Positions 18,254-26,801 of a stretch of 64,000 bases of DNA are shown here, piece by piece. The DNA is from Paracoccaceae bacterium (GTDB lineage: Bacteria; Pseudomonadota; Alphaproteobacteria; Rhodobacterales; Rhodobacteraceae), in NCBI GenBank assembly GCA_902534325.1, contig CACAPQ010000003.1, forward strand, positions 1 to 64,000, written 5' to 3'. Each line of letters opens with the position of its first letter. Position 1 is the stretch's first letter. The notes beneath the pieces were generated by a model that saw only the letters and a program-made list of their open reading frames with translations, searched no databases and was not told the DNA's origin. Both the position numbers and the translations under genes were made by a program.

Positions 18254-20038
18254 ATGGTAGATAAAAATAATTCACTTGTGGAAGCCAGTGATGTTTTAAA
18301 ACAAAATTTGGAAAAATTAGATGTGCTTACTAAGCGCTTCGTGGCAGTAGTACAAAAAAAGAGATCTTTAGACCCAGGCTTGCAGGGGCCTGGCCAGGAT
18401 TTGGCGATGACAACAACTGTTGCTTATTGGCAAAATATGACTGAAAACCCATATAAAATCTTAGAGCACCAAGTAGAATTTTGGGGAAAGACATTACAAA
18501 ATATGATGGATGTGCAGAATGCATTTTTGACGTCTGATCCATCAATGCTAGGCTCTAAAGAAACGGATACAAGATTTGAAAACCGCTTATGGAATACAAA
18601 TCCTTATTTTAATTTTGTTAAAAACCAATATTTGCAAAACTCGAATTTAATAAAAAATACAGCTCGAAACATTGATGGTTTGCCAGAACAAGAGAAGAAA
18701 CGTTTAATCTATTTCACTGATCAAATTGTTGAAATGATGGCACCAACTAACTTTTTAGGTACTAACCCGGATGCTATTGAACTCGCTTTGGAAACCAATG
18801 GGCAATCGCTGATTGATGGTCTCGAGAATTTGATTACCGATTTGGAAGCAAACGATGGTGAGCTTATAGTTCGCCTGGCTGATGATAAAGCATTTGAAGT
18901 CGGAAAAAATTTAGGGACACAAGAAGGAAAAGTCGTTTACAGAAATAATTTATTAGAGCTTATCCAGTATACTTCTGAGACTGAAAATGTTTTCGAAATA
19001 CCGTTAGTTATATTTCCACCTTGGATAAATAAATTTTACATTCTTGATTTGAGAAAACAAAATAGTTTGGTTTCATGGCTGGTATCCAAAGGATATAGTG
19101 TTTTTGTAGTTTCGTGGGTTAATCCGGACGAAACTTATTCAGATATTGGAATGGATGACTATATAACGGATGGCTATCTTAGGGTAATACAGGTTATCAA
19201 ATCGATCACAGCCAAAGATCAGATAAATGCACTAGGTTATTGCATTGGAGGAACGGCGCTTGGTTTAACGTTAGCATATCTTAACAAAACTAAAGATAGT
19301 TCTATTCGATCTGCCACTTTTTTTACAACACTCACTGACTTTGCTCAGCAGGGAGAATTTACGCCCTTCCTTCAAAATGATTTTATAGATGCGATAGAAG
19401 AAGAAGTTAGTCAGTCCGGTATTCTTAAAAGCTTTATAATGGCACGTACTTTTAGTTTTTTAAGATCCAATGATCTTATATATTCTCCCGCTATAAAGAG
19501 TTACATGATGGGTCAGACGCCGCCGGCTTTCGATCTATTATACTGGAATGGCGATGGCTCAAACTTGCCTGGGAAAATGGCAATTGAATATCTTCGTGGT
19601 CTTTGTCAGAAGAATAGCTTTACTTTGGGTGAATTTGAAGTGAAAGGTATTCCTGTTGCGTTGGATAATATTCGTATACCAGTATTTGCTATTGGATGTG
19701 AAACCGATCATATAGCGGCATGGAAAGATAGCTATAGGGGCGTTCAATTAATGGGCTCAGAGGAAAAAAAATTCATCCTCGCTGAATCTGGACATATTGC
19801 CGGCATAATAAATCCACCTGCTAAGAATAAATATGGCTACTACCTTAACCAAAATTTAACCTTAGACTCAGAAAGTTGGAGAAGAAAAGCTAACCATATT
19901 TCAGGTAGTTGGTGGCCGGAATGGGAAAAATGGATAAATTCTTACTCGGGTAATCAAGTAGAAGCTAGAAAAGAGGGATCAACAATTTATCCCCCTTTAT
20001 CTGAAGCGCCGGGTTCTTATGTTCTGAAAAAGAGTTAA
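18254..20038 (+). CDS. phaC: Class I polyhydroxyalkanoate synthase
   Basis: Polymerises 3-hydroxyacyl-CoA into storage polyester on the granule surface. With start at the ATG at 18254 it has 594 residues, the class I size. The lipase-like box is GYCIGG with the nucleophile Cys330, the Asp is residue 485 in CETDHIAAW and the His is 514 in ESGHIAGI, closely matching the spacing of the Ralstonia enzyme. The N-terminal 200 residues, including NPYKILEHQVEFWGKTLQNM, are the PhaC N domain. An in-frame ATG at 18155 would add 33 residues unlike any PhaC and would overlap the phaZ start, so it is rejected. A PhaR operator lies just upstream, and phaP and phaR follow. Confidence 0.96.
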   Translation: MVDKNNSLVEASDVLKQNLEKLDVLTKRFVAVVQKKRSLDPGLQGPGQDLAMTTTVAYWQNMTENPYKILEHQVEFWGKTLQNMMDVQNAFLTSDPSMLGSKETDTRFENRLWNTNPYFNFVKNQYLQNSNLIKNTARNIDGLPEQEKKRLIYFTDQIVEMMAPTNFLGTNPDAIELALETNGQSLIDGLENLITDLEANDGELIVRLADDKAFEVGKNLGTQEGKVVYRNNLLELIQYTSETENVFEIPLVIFPPWINKFYILDLRKQNSLVSWLVSKGYSVFVVSWVNPDETYSDIGMDDYITDGYLRVIQVIKSITAKDQINALGYCIGGTALGLTLAYLNKTKDSSIRSATFFTTLTDFAQQGEFTPFLQNDFIDAIEEEVSQSGILKSFIMARTFSFLRSNDLIYSPAIKSYMMGQTPPAFDLLYWNGDGSNLPGKMAIEYLRGLCQKNSFTLGEFEVKGIPVALDNIRIPVFAIGCETDHIAAWKDSYRGVQLMGSEEKKFILAESGHIAGIINPPAKNKYGYYLNQNLTLDSESWRRKANHISGSWWPEWEKWINSYSGNQVEARKEGSTIYPPLSEAPGSYVLKKS

Positions 20039-20042
20039 AATG

Positions 20043-20053
20043 CCGCACCGCAG
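20043..20053. promoter_or_regulatory. Degenerate PhaR-type site upstream of phaP
   Basis: CCGC-ACC-GCAG, one mismatch from CTGC-N3-GCAG, immediately after the phaC stop and 18 bases before a perfect site. The pair suggests cooperative binding at the phaP promoter. It is weaker than its neighbour. Confidence 0.4.
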
Positions 20054-20070
20054 AAAAAAGGGTTGAATTT

Positions 20071-20081
20071 CTGCAATGCAG
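20071..20081. promoter_or_regulatory. Putative PhaR operator upstream of phaP
   Basis: CTGC-AAT-GCAG, a perfect CTGC-N3-GCAG site, 54 bases before the phasin start in the phaC-phaP spacer. Phasin genes are the classic target of PhaR repression, relieved when PhaR binds nascent polymer. Confidence 0.72.
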
Positions 20082-20134
20082 CAATTATAGCTAATTTAAG
20101 TTAAAAATTGTTGAATGGAAAAAGGAACACATTG

Positions 20135-20581
20135 ATGTCAAACCTGGGCGATATGAATAAGCTAATGAACGATATGATGGGAAACTTCCCATTTGACACA
20201 GTTGCTATTGAAAAGGCAGTGAAAAAATCAGCTTCTTTAAATGAAAAATTGGCTAATTTAGCTTTAGACGCAGCAGGTACATCAACTGAAATCTCTACCT
20301 CTTGGGCGAATGAAACCTTTGATAAATTTCGAGCTATAGCGGAAGCCAAGGATGAGCCAGTAGATTATGGTAAAGCAATGGCGGATTTTTGGTCAGCTCA
20401 AACAGAAATTGCTACAAAGAAAATGGAATTGTTTTCTGACGTTGTGAAAAAAGCTCAGATGGAAACAGTAGAACTTATGGTGTTAGCTGGGAAAGATATG
20501 ACCAAAGACGCATCTGAAGCGGTAAAAAAGACTACTAAAGATGTGACCGCAGCAAGTAAGAAAATGGCGACAGTTAAATAA
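20135..20581 (+). CDS. phaP: Phasin (PHA granule-associated protein)
   Basis: Small helical protein of 148 residues that coats PHB granules. It is rich in Ala, Lys and Met with amphipathic stretches (EKAVKKSASLNEKLANLAL, AKAMADFWSAQ-like DYGKAMADFWSAQTEIA, VVKKAQMETVELMVLAG) and an alanine/lysine tail (AVKKTTKDVTAASKK), the usual phasin_2 composition with no enzymatic motif. The start is the ATG at 20135, with AGGA nine bases upstream; earlier in-frame TTG codons lack this. It lies between phaC and phaR, is preceded by PhaR-type sites and followed by tandem hairpins, so it is probably a strongly expressed single-gene transcript. Confidence 0.9.
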   Translation: MSNLGDMNKLMNDMMGNFPFDTVAIEKAVKKSASLNEKLANLALDAAGTSTEISTSWANETFDKFRAIAEAKDEPVDYGKAMADFWSAQTEIATKKMELFSDVVKKAQMETVELMVLAGKDMTKDASEAVKKTTKDVTAASKKMATVK

Positions 20582-20604
20582 ATTCGAAACCCTCCCTTCG
20601 AATT
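20581..20604 (+). repeat. Perfect inverted repeat at the phaP stop codon
   Basis: AATTCGAA, eight bases, then TTCGAATT, beginning at the last base of the phaP stop and running into a short T stretch. It may act as the first of two tandem terminator/mRNA-stabilising hairpins. Confidence 0.55.
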
Positions 20605-20607
20605 TTT

Positions 20608-20642
20608 AAGGGTGTGTTTTAATCACACCCTTTATTTTTTTT
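20608..20642 (+). terminator. Rho-independent terminator after phaP
   Basis: AAGGGTGTG, a seven-base loop, CACACCCTT, then TATTTTTTTT. The nine-pair GC-containing stem and long T tract make this the best intrinsic terminator in the window, separating phaP from phaR. Confidence 0.92.
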
Positions 20643-20661
20643 CTGCATGAGCGTAATGTAT

Positions 20662-20674
20662 GCTGCAGTGCTGC
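20662..20674. promoter_or_regulatory. CTGC/GCAG-rich site before phaR, possible autoregulatory operator
   Basis: Overlapping half-sites CTGC (20663), GCAG (20665) and CTGC (20671) lie 16-27 bases before the phaR start. The arrangement differs from a simple CTGC-N3-GCAG, but the same half-site words recur, consistent with the known autoregulation of phaR in relatives. Confidence 0.45.
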
Positions 20675-20689
20675 GTGGGAGAGACTGGT

Positions 20690-21250
20690 TTGTCCAACAA
20701 AAAAAAGGCTCTATTGATAAAGCGTTACGCTAGTCGTCGTTTGTATAATACTGAAACAAGTGACTACGTGACGCTCGAAGATATTGCGCGATTTATACAT
20801 GATGGCAGGGATGTACAAATACTTGATCTTAAGTCTGGTGATGATTTAACACGTCAATATCTTTTGCAAATTATTGCTGAGCATGAAAGTCGAGGAGAAA
20901 GTGTTCTACCGATCGACGTTCTTACAGATCTGGTTAGGTCATATACCACTCAAGCGACATCTGTTGTCCCTCAATTTCTAGAAATGTCATTTGAAATGTT
21001 GAGAGAAGGTCAAGAAAAGATTATTGAAAATATATCGTCTTCCAAATCTATCCCAGGTTTTGAGGCGATTAAAGCACAGCAAGAGGCATTCTTGGCCGCT
21101 TTCGCTAATGGCTTTGGAAATTGGCCAACGCAACCAGCCTTCGATAGTAGTAACGAAAAAGAAGAAGTAAAAGAAAAGACAAAAGACCTAGAGGCAATCA
21201 AACAGCAACTGTCTAATTTGCAGGATCAGCTAAACAAACTGAGCAAATAG
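20690..21250 (+). CDS. phaR: PHA synthesis regulator PhaR
   Basis: Repressor that binds DNA and polyhydroxybutyrate, adjusting phasin level to the amount of polymer. The conserved N-terminal DNA-binding domain is unmistakable: LLIKRYASRRLYNTETSDYV, LEDIARFIHDGRDVQILDLK and DDLTRQYLLQIIAEHESRGE. The PHB accumulation domain follows (VVPQFLEMSFEMLREGQEKI), then a charged coiled-coil tail (LEAIKQQLSNLQDQLNKLSK). The start is taken as TTG at 20690, where homologues begin, with GGGAGAGA just upstream; an ATG at 20660 would add ten cysteine-containing residues. 187 residues. Probable targets are the CTGC/GCAG sites at 18220, 20043, 20071 and 20662. Confidence 0.94.
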   Translation: MSNKKKALLIKRYASRRLYNTETSDYVTLEDIARFIHDGRDVQILDLKSGDDLTRQYLLQIIAEHESRGESVLPIDVLTDLVRSYTTQATSVVPQFLEMSFEMLREGQEKIIENISSSKSIPGFEAIKAQQEAFLAAFANGFGNWPTQPAFDSSNEKEEVKEKTKDLEAIKQQLSNLQDQLNKLSK

Positions 21251-21258
21251 ATATTGAA

Positions 21259-22563
21259 TTAAATTCCAAGTTTATCGCGTAAAGCGTACCAGCTCATAGC
21301 AAGAATGAGTAAGGGAGTTTTGTATCTAGCCCCACCAGGAAAAGACTTGATTGGGATACTTGCCATTGTGTTAAAGCCATCTTGCTGTCCATTTATGGCC
21401 ATTGATATTAGCTTTCCTGCATGCGTTGCAGTTCCCAGACCATGGCCCGAGTAACCAGAAACAGATAAAATTGTATCTGTGACCCTACAAAAATATGGCA
21501 TTCGCTGTCTGGTTATTCCTAAAGTGCCACCCCATGCATAGTCTATCTTTACATTGAATAATTGAGGGAATATTTCCAACATTGGCTTTAAAACAGTGGA
21601 AGTAATATTTTTTGGAAATTTATAGGAATAATTTTCACCACCACCAAAAAGAAGTCGCTTATCCTTTGAAAGCCGAAAATAATTAACCACAAATTTTGTA
21701 TCGGCAACAGCTATGTCTTTTGTGAGAACTTCTTCGGTTCTTTCTCCAAGCGGCTCAGTAGCTATTATGAAATTATTTATTGGCATTACTTTTGCCGCAA
21801 CTTTTGTTTCAAGGTTGCCTAAATAACCATTACATCCGAGAACAACAAAATCAGACTGAATTTCGCCTGCTTTTGTAACTGTCCTGTTTACCTTGCCTGG
21901 TATCAATTGTATTACTTCAGACTGTTCAAAAATATTTGTTCCAGCTAGGACTGCTGCTTTGGCTAATCCAAAAACAAACCTAAGTGGGTGTAGATGTGCT
22001 GCGTTCATATCTAAAATGCCACCGGTGTATTTTTCAGAGCAACACAAAGTATTACAATCTGCGTGGCTCAACAATTCTAATCCTTTGTAACTATATCTTT
22101 TTTCGAGATACTCGGCATAGTTATGAAGCTCTTTTACTTCATTGGAATTAAATCCTAGTGTAGCGACTCCAGGCTTGATGTGACAGTCAATCTTATTTGT
22201 TTTTATAATGTCTTTAACGGTACTCACCGCATCATGTGCAAGATGCCACATCTTATCAGCATTATTTTCACCTAATTTATTTACAAGTTCATCTTGATAT
22301 ACCCTTTGACCTGCGCCGAGTTGACCACCATTGCGGCCGGAGGCGCCAAAGCCTACTCTATGAGCATCTAATACCGCCACAGAATAACCTAAATTAGATA
22401 GATGAAGAGCAGAACTTAAACCCGTATAACCAGCACCTACGATGCATATGTCATATTTCTTGGAGCCTTTGAGATTTGGGAATGCACTTAACGGTTCTGC
22501 AGTTGCTGAGTACCAGCTCTCTGGATAGTTTCCTTGGATATCGTTTGAATACAATAAATTCAT
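21259..22563 (-). CDS. FAD-dependent amine oxidoreductase, PuuB-like
   Basis: DAO-family flavoprotein of about 434 residues. The dinucleotide-binding motif is CIVGAGYTGLSSALHLSNLG, followed by FGASGRNGGQLGAGQR, a stretch typical of gamma-glutamylputrescine oxidase. The C-terminal VSGYSGHGLGTATHAGK is the second FAD contact. Probable role: oxidation of a gamma-glutamylated amine made by the neighbouring synthetases, giving an aldehyde; direct oxidation of an amino acid is the alternative. The start is the ATG at 22563, overlapping the upstream stop by ATGA, so translation is coupled. It is the last gene of the long minus-strand operon and lies tail to tail with phaR, 8 bases apart. Confidence 0.88.
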   Translation of the reverse strand: MNLLYSNDIQGNYPESWYSATAEPLSAFPNLKGSKKYDICIVGAGYTGLSSALHLSNLGYSVAVLDAHRVGFGASGRNGGQLGAGQRVYQDELVNKLGENNADKMWHLAHDAVSTVKDIIKTNKIDCHIKPGVATLGFNSNEVKELHNYAEYLEKRYSYKGLELLSHADCNTLCCSEKYTGGILDMNAAHLHPLRFVFGLAKAAVLAGTNIFEQSEVIQLIPGKVNRTVTKAGEIQSDFVVLGCNGYLGNLETKVAAKVMPINNFIIATEPLGERTEEVLTKDIAVADTKFVVNYFRLSKDKRLLFGGGENYSYKFPKNITSTVLKPMLEIFPQLFNVKIDYAWGGTLGITRQRMPYFCRVTDTILSVSGYSGHGLGTATHAGKLISMAINGQQDGFNTMASIPIKSFPGGARYKTPLLILAMSWYALRDKLGI

Positions 22564-23927
22564 ACGTTTAATAGAAGGTGCTCTCTTTCCCATGGACTGA
22601 TAACTTGCAAAAACTCTTCATATTCCGCTCTTTTGACAATTGAATAAACTCGAGCAAATTCTGGATGCAGTACTTGATGCAATTCAGTGGCCCCTTCAAA
22701 AATATCTAGAGCTTGACCCATAATCCTTGGGATCTCAGCCTCTCCTTCATAGGCTTCTCCCCGGAATTGCTTTATTGGGCGTATTTCATTTACCATTCCT
22801 AGATATCCACAAGCTAGTGAGGCCGCTATACCCAGATAAGGATTGCAATCCATTCCACCCACTCTATTTTCGACCCGTCGCGCTTCTGGGTCCGACAAAG
22901 GTATTCTAATTCCTGTGGTTCTATTATCGCGTCCCCATTCCAAGTTTATGGGTGCCGCGTGATCTTTTACATAACGACGATAAGAATTCACATATGGTGC
23001 CATGACGGCAATCGCTGCTGGCATATACTTTTGAAGGCCACCAATAAAATGATAAAAAAGATCTGTTTCACCACCTTGGGGTCCTGAAAAAGCGTTAGAA
23101 CCGCTGTCTAAATCTAGAATTGAATGATGAATATGCATTGCACTTCCAGGCTCGTTCTCAATTGGTTTTGCCATAAATGTTGCAAAACAGTCATGCCTGA
23201 GTGCTGCTTCCCGGATTAGTCTTTTAAAAAAGAAAACTTCATCGGCAAGTTTCACTGGACATCCATGTCTAAGATTTATTTCTAATTGGCCTGCACCACC
23301 TTCTTGTGTAATTCCATCAATTTCAAAACCTTGCGCTTCAGAAAAATCATAAATGTCATCTATAACTGGTCCGAACTCATCAACTGCTGTCATAGAATAA
23401 GCTTGACGAGCAGCAGCAGGGCGCCCTGAACGCCCCATCATCGCTTCGATAGGATTTGCCGGATCTAAATTCCGTGCAACAAGAAAGAATTCCATTTCGG
23501 GGGCAACAATTGGATCCCAGCCTTTTGCATGGTACAAATCAACTACTCGTTTAAGAACGTTTCTGGGAGCAAATGGTATTGGCTCTTCTTTACGGTCAAA
23601 CGCATCATGAATAACTTGTAACGTCCAGTCACCTGTCCATGGCGCAGCAGATGCGGTAGAAATGTCAGGTTTTAGTACCATGTCTCTTTCGACGAAGCCC
23701 TCTTCACCAGCGGCTTCTCCCCAACCACCTGTTATTGTTTGAAAAAAAATCGAATCTGGAAGGTGAAAAGATTTTTGACGTGAGAATTTTGTGGCTGGAA
23801 CAGCTTTTCCGCGAGCTATTCCTGGTAAATCAGCAATGACACATTCAACTTCATCTAATTTTTTGTTCTTGATATATTCTTTTGCGGCCTCGGGAAGTCC
23901 AGAGATCATCTCATCCAATTTATTCAT
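22560..23927 (-). CDS. Glutamine synthetase-like gamma-glutamyl ligase (PuuA-like), copy 1
   Basis: GS-fold enzyme of 455 residues. Catalytic-domain elements are EMEFFLVARNL (metal glutamates), QEGGAGQLEINLRHG, the ATP/metal histidine region SAMHIHHSILD, and the arginine-rich RDNRTTGIRIPLSDPEARRV. The N-terminal beta-grasp (VECVIADLPGIARGKAVPA) is also complete. The GlnA adenylylation tyrosine segment is not recognisable, and the gene lies beside an amine oxidase, an amidotransferase and a second GS-like gene, so gamma-glutamylation of a polyamine or other amine is more likely than ammonia assimilation. It overlaps both neighbours by ATGA. Confidence 0.88.
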   Translation of the reverse strand: MNKLDEMISGLPEAAKEYIKNKKLDEVECVIADLPGIARGKAVPATKFSRQKSFHLPDSIFFQTITGGWGEAAGEEGFVERDMVLKPDISTASAAPWTGDWTLQVIHDAFDRKEEPIPFAPRNVLKRVVDLYHAKGWDPIVAPEMEFFLVARNLDPANPIEAMMGRSGRPAAARQAYSMTAVDEFGPVIDDIYDFSEAQGFEIDGITQEGGAGQLEINLRHGCPVKLADEVFFFKRLIREAALRHDCFATFMAKPIENEPGSAMHIHHSILDLDSGSNAFSGPQGGETDLFYHFIGGLQKYMPAAIAVMAPYVNSYRRYVKDHAAPINLEWGRDNRTTGIRIPLSDPEARRVENRVGGMDCNPYLGIAASLACGYLGMVNEIRPIKQFRGEAYEGEAEIPRIMGQALDIFEGATELHQVLHPEFARVYSIVKRAEYEEFLQVISPWEREHLLLNV

Positions 23928-24601
23928 CGGGCACCATTCAATACTGAGCTGAACTTAGCAACTATTTCATTCAGCGATGTTTTCTTTTCAAAATTGTTTA
24001 GAGCCTCGTCCAATAATTGCTCTGGTACGCGGCCTTTTCCCCTTGTTTCGATCAGGCCTTTAATAACTTCATGAGTAAACTCTGGGTGAGGTTGTACCGT
24101 AAGAATAGTCTCACCGTAGCTTAGTGCTGCAAATTTGCAAAATGAATTTTCTGCTAAAACTTCGGCCTTTTTAGGCTTTTTAACAACCTGATCTTGATGC
24201 CAAGCATTCAAATGAATGCTCTCGTTTCCCCATTTGTATTCTTTAAGCCCTACTGACCAACCACCAGAAAATTTCTCTACTTTTCCACCAAGTGCTTGGG
24301 CAATAATTTGATGCCCAAAGCAAATACCTAAAAGGGGAATTTTCTCTTCTTCAATTCTTCTGATGAACTCTTCTAGTGGTCGAATAAATTTATGATCTTC
24401 ATAAACACCATGTCGTGACCCTGTTATTAACCAACCCTCGGCTTCAAAAGGTGATCCAGGAAAAACCATATTTTCCACATCATAAGATACAAAGCTAAAA
24501 TCATGGCCTGAAAATAGAGTCTGAAACATTTCCGAATAGTCCCCAATAGTTTTTTGAATTTGAGAAGGGGCGTGGCCTGTTTCTAAAATGCCAATTTTCA
24601 T
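23924..24601 (-). CDS. Class I glutamine amidotransferase-like hydrolase
   Basis: A 225-residue stand-alone GATase1 domain. The nucleophile cysteine is in LLGICFGHQIIAQALGG, and the His-Glu pair in TVQPHPEFTHEV, so the hydrolytic triad is intact. No synthetase domain is attached. Within this operon the natural role is removal of glutamate from a gamma-glutamyl intermediate, as PuuD does in E. coli; the sequence, however, looks closer to the GuaA-type GATase group than to PuuD. It is translationally coupled to the GS-like gene downstream (ATGA overlap) and 9 bases from the other GS-like gene upstream. Confidence 0.87.
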   Translation of the reverse strand: MKIGILETGHAPSQIQKTIGDYSEMFQTLFSGHDFSFVSYDVENMVFPGSPFEAEGWLITGSRHGVYEDHKFIRPLEEFIRRIEEEKIPLLGICFGHQIIAQALGGKVEKFSGGWSVGLKEYKWGNESIHLNAWHQDQVVKKPKKAEVLAENSFCKFAALSYGETILTVQPHPEFTHEVIKGLIETRGKGRVPEQLLDEALNNFEKKTSLNEIVAKFSSVLNGAR

Positions 24602-24610
24602 ATAATAGCC

Positions 24611-25960
24611 TTAAATTGCTGACACATAATATTTCCAATGTTTGCTCGATTCAATCTTTTTAAATTCATTTAATTCCTGTCGCTTGGTTCTAACCAGATT
24701 TTCAATTAAATCGTTTGAAAAGATCTGTTTAATTTCTTTATTATTTTCAAAATAGTTTATAGCGTCTTCCCAGTTAAGAGCCAAATTTTCGGCACCATTA
24801 CTATATGCATTATTCATAGCTGGTTTTATTGGAGTTAATTTTTTTTCAATTCCCAGCAGCGCGGACCCAAGTATTGCCGCCATGACGAGATATGGATTTG
24901 TATCACCACCGGCCACTCGGTGCTCTATTCGTTTTGATGCCAAGTCGCCACCCGGAATTCTGATTGCAGTCGTCCTGTTTTCATAGCCCCACTGCGCTGA
25001 GGTCGGTGCATGAGCATCTTTTACAAATCTCTTATAACTATTAGCAAAAGGAGCAAAAATTAAAGTTGATCCCTGAAGACATTGCAGGCAACCAGCAACG
25101 GCTGATTTCAAAAGTTTTGATCCCTCATTTTTATCATTATTGAAGACATTTTTTCCGTTTTGGTCTATAATAGAAAAGTGAATATGCATTCCATTTCCTG
25201 CGTCCTGAAAATAGGGTTTTGCCATAAAAGTTGCTGCAATACCGTGTTTTCTTGCTAAACCTTTCGTGAGCAACTTGAATAGCCAAGCATCATCACTGGC
25301 TGTGAGCGCGTCGCAATGTTTGAGTGTAACTTCAAATTGGCCACAGCCGGACTCGGAAGTAATAGATTGAATAGTTATGCCACTTTGTTCACATCCATTT
25401 TGCAGGTCATTGAAAAAATCATCAAAGCAATCCAATTCTGATATTCCCAGAACATCTGAAGTGGATAATCTTTTTCCTGAAATTGGGTTAATAGGGGGCA
25501 AAAGTGAAGTCTTGCGCTCATCGATGAGATAAAACTCCATTTCTGTTGCTGCAATAGCTTTTAGACCTTTTGATTTATAGCTTTTTAAAACTCGTTCTAG
25601 GGCGTATCGCGGATCACCCTCAAAAGGCTCTTCGTCTTCCGTGAACATAGACATAGGTACAAGTGCTGTTGGGTTTTTTAGCCATGGAACTGGAATGACT
25701 CCCCGACTTGTGTTTTTCAACAAACCATCTTGATCCCCGGTTTCAAAAACTAAAGGACTATTTTCTATATCTGCTCCAAAAATATCCACATTAAGAGCTG
25801 AAAGAGGCATTCTGATACTACCATCTTTAAATTTTTCCTTTTCAAACCCGGGTAGACGTTTGCCCCGCATCTGGCCATTTAGGTCACACGCCGCTATTCT
25901 GACACTTTTTACTTTTTCAGGGTCTATCATGAATAAAAATCTTTTTTGCGAGGGTCTCAT
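24611..25960 (-). CDS. Glutamine synthetase-like gamma-glutamyl ligase, copy 2
   Basis: A second GS-fold protein, 449 residues and clearly divergent from copy 1. It keeps ATEMEFYLIDE, SESGCGQFEVTLKHCD, GNGMHIHFSIID and ENRTTAIRIPGGDLASKRIE, so the metal and ATP sites look functional. The differing glycine loop (SGCGQ against GGAGQ) hints at another amine substrate or subunit partner. The start may be the ATG at 25960 or that at 25930 (MIDPEKVKSVRIAACDLNGQ); neither has a good Shine-Dalgarno. 34 bases separate it from the permease gene upstream in the operon. Confidence 0.88.
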   Translation of the reverse strand: MRPSQKRFLFMIDPEKVKSVRIAACDLNGQMRGKRLPGFEKEKFKDGSIRMPLSALNVDIFGADIENSPLVFETGDQDGLLKNTSRGVIPVPWLKNPTALVPMSMFTEDEEPFEGDPRYALERVLKSYKSKGLKAIAATEMEFYLIDERKTSLLPPINPISGKRLSTSDVLGISELDCFDDFFNDLQNGCEQSGITIQSITSESGCGQFEVTLKHCDALTASDDAWLFKLLTKGLARKHGIAATFMAKPYFQDAGNGMHIHFSIIDQNGKNVFNNDKNEGSKLLKSAVAGCLQCLQGSTLIFAPFANSYKRFVKDAHAPTSAQWGYENRTTAIRIPGGDLASKRIEHRVAGGDTNPYLVMAAILGSALLGIEKKLTPIKPAMNNAYSNGAENLALNWEDAINYFENNKEIKQIFSNDLIENLVRTKRQELNEFKKIESSKHWKYYVSAI

Positions 25961-25994
25961 GCCTTTGAAGGCGTGTCTATAAGTTCCTACAGGA

Positions 25995-26801
25995 CTAACG
26001 TATTAATCTTATTCTGAATTTTATTTTAGTGTGCTTATCTTTTGGTAAGTGAATATTAAGTTTTCTATTAGCTAATCCGAATAACCCAATTAGAATAAGG
26101 GTTAAAAAAATAAAGTATCCAGCTAAAATTGGATATGGGATAAATGGATTGAACGTTTTATCAGCGAAATAATTGGCATAGTACAGGGCGTCTCCGCGTT
26201 GTTGCCATGCTGGAAAACTCGAAAAAAAGACTAAAGTAGTGGCGTGGAACAAGAATATAGCCTCATTTGTGTAAGCCGGCCAAGCCAGTCTCAACATTGT
26301 TGGCCAGACGATGCGCCTAAATCGAGAAAAACCTGACATTCCATAAGCATCAGCTGCCTCTAGGTCACTTTTGGGAATTGCTTGTAGTGCACCGTAAAAA
26401 ATCTCACCACTGTAGGCTGCTGTATTACAAAAAAGCACAAACAATGCCCCAGCCCAGGCTGACGTTAAAGGTGACAGAAAAGTAAAGTTTTGTTTTAGTG
26501 AAAGGAATAAAAAATAGGCAAAGAAAAATTGAATGAATAGAGGTGATCCCCTAAAAATAAAAATAAACCATCCAGATAATTTTCTTACATAGAAATTTTT
26601 TGAAGCTTTTCCTAAAGCTAACAGAGTGGCTAATATAAACCCGCTGGTGAGAGCAAGGGTGCCAAAATAAATGTTCCAAATCATACCGGAACCTATCAGT
26701 GTAAACTGATGGCAAAGCGTGAAATCCGATCTAGGCAATAATCTCTCTCCCAGACCGATCGATCGAAGGCCATAATCTGCAATAATATCTAAACAGGTCA
26801 T
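25995..26801 (-). CDS. Polar amino acid/polyamine-type ABC transporter permease (HisM-like)
   Basis: Inner-membrane permease, 268 residues, about five or six membrane segments. The EAA loop that contacts the ATPase reads AIPKSDLEAADAYGMSGFSRF, and the HisMQ-type region is FIFIFRGSPLFIQFFFAYFL. With the adjacent HisQ-like permease it forms a heterodimeric channel. Its start overlaps the stop of that gene by four bases (ATGA). The N-terminal 35 residues (MTCLDIIADYGLRSIGLGER) form an extension before the first span. Confidence 0.9.
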   Translation of the reverse strand: MTCLDIIADYGLRSIGLGERLLPRSDFTLCHQFTLIGSGMIWNIYFGTLALTSGFILATLLALGKASKNFYVRKLSGWFIFIFRGSPLFIQFFFAYFLFLSLKQNFTFLSPLTSAWAGALFVLFCNTAAYSGEIFYGALQAIPKSDLEAADAYGMSGFSRFRRIVWPTMLRLAWPAYTNEAIFLFHATTLVFFSSFPAWQQRGDALYYANYFADKTFNPFIPYPILAGYFIFLTLILIGLFGLANRKLNIHLPKDKHTKIKFRIRLIR

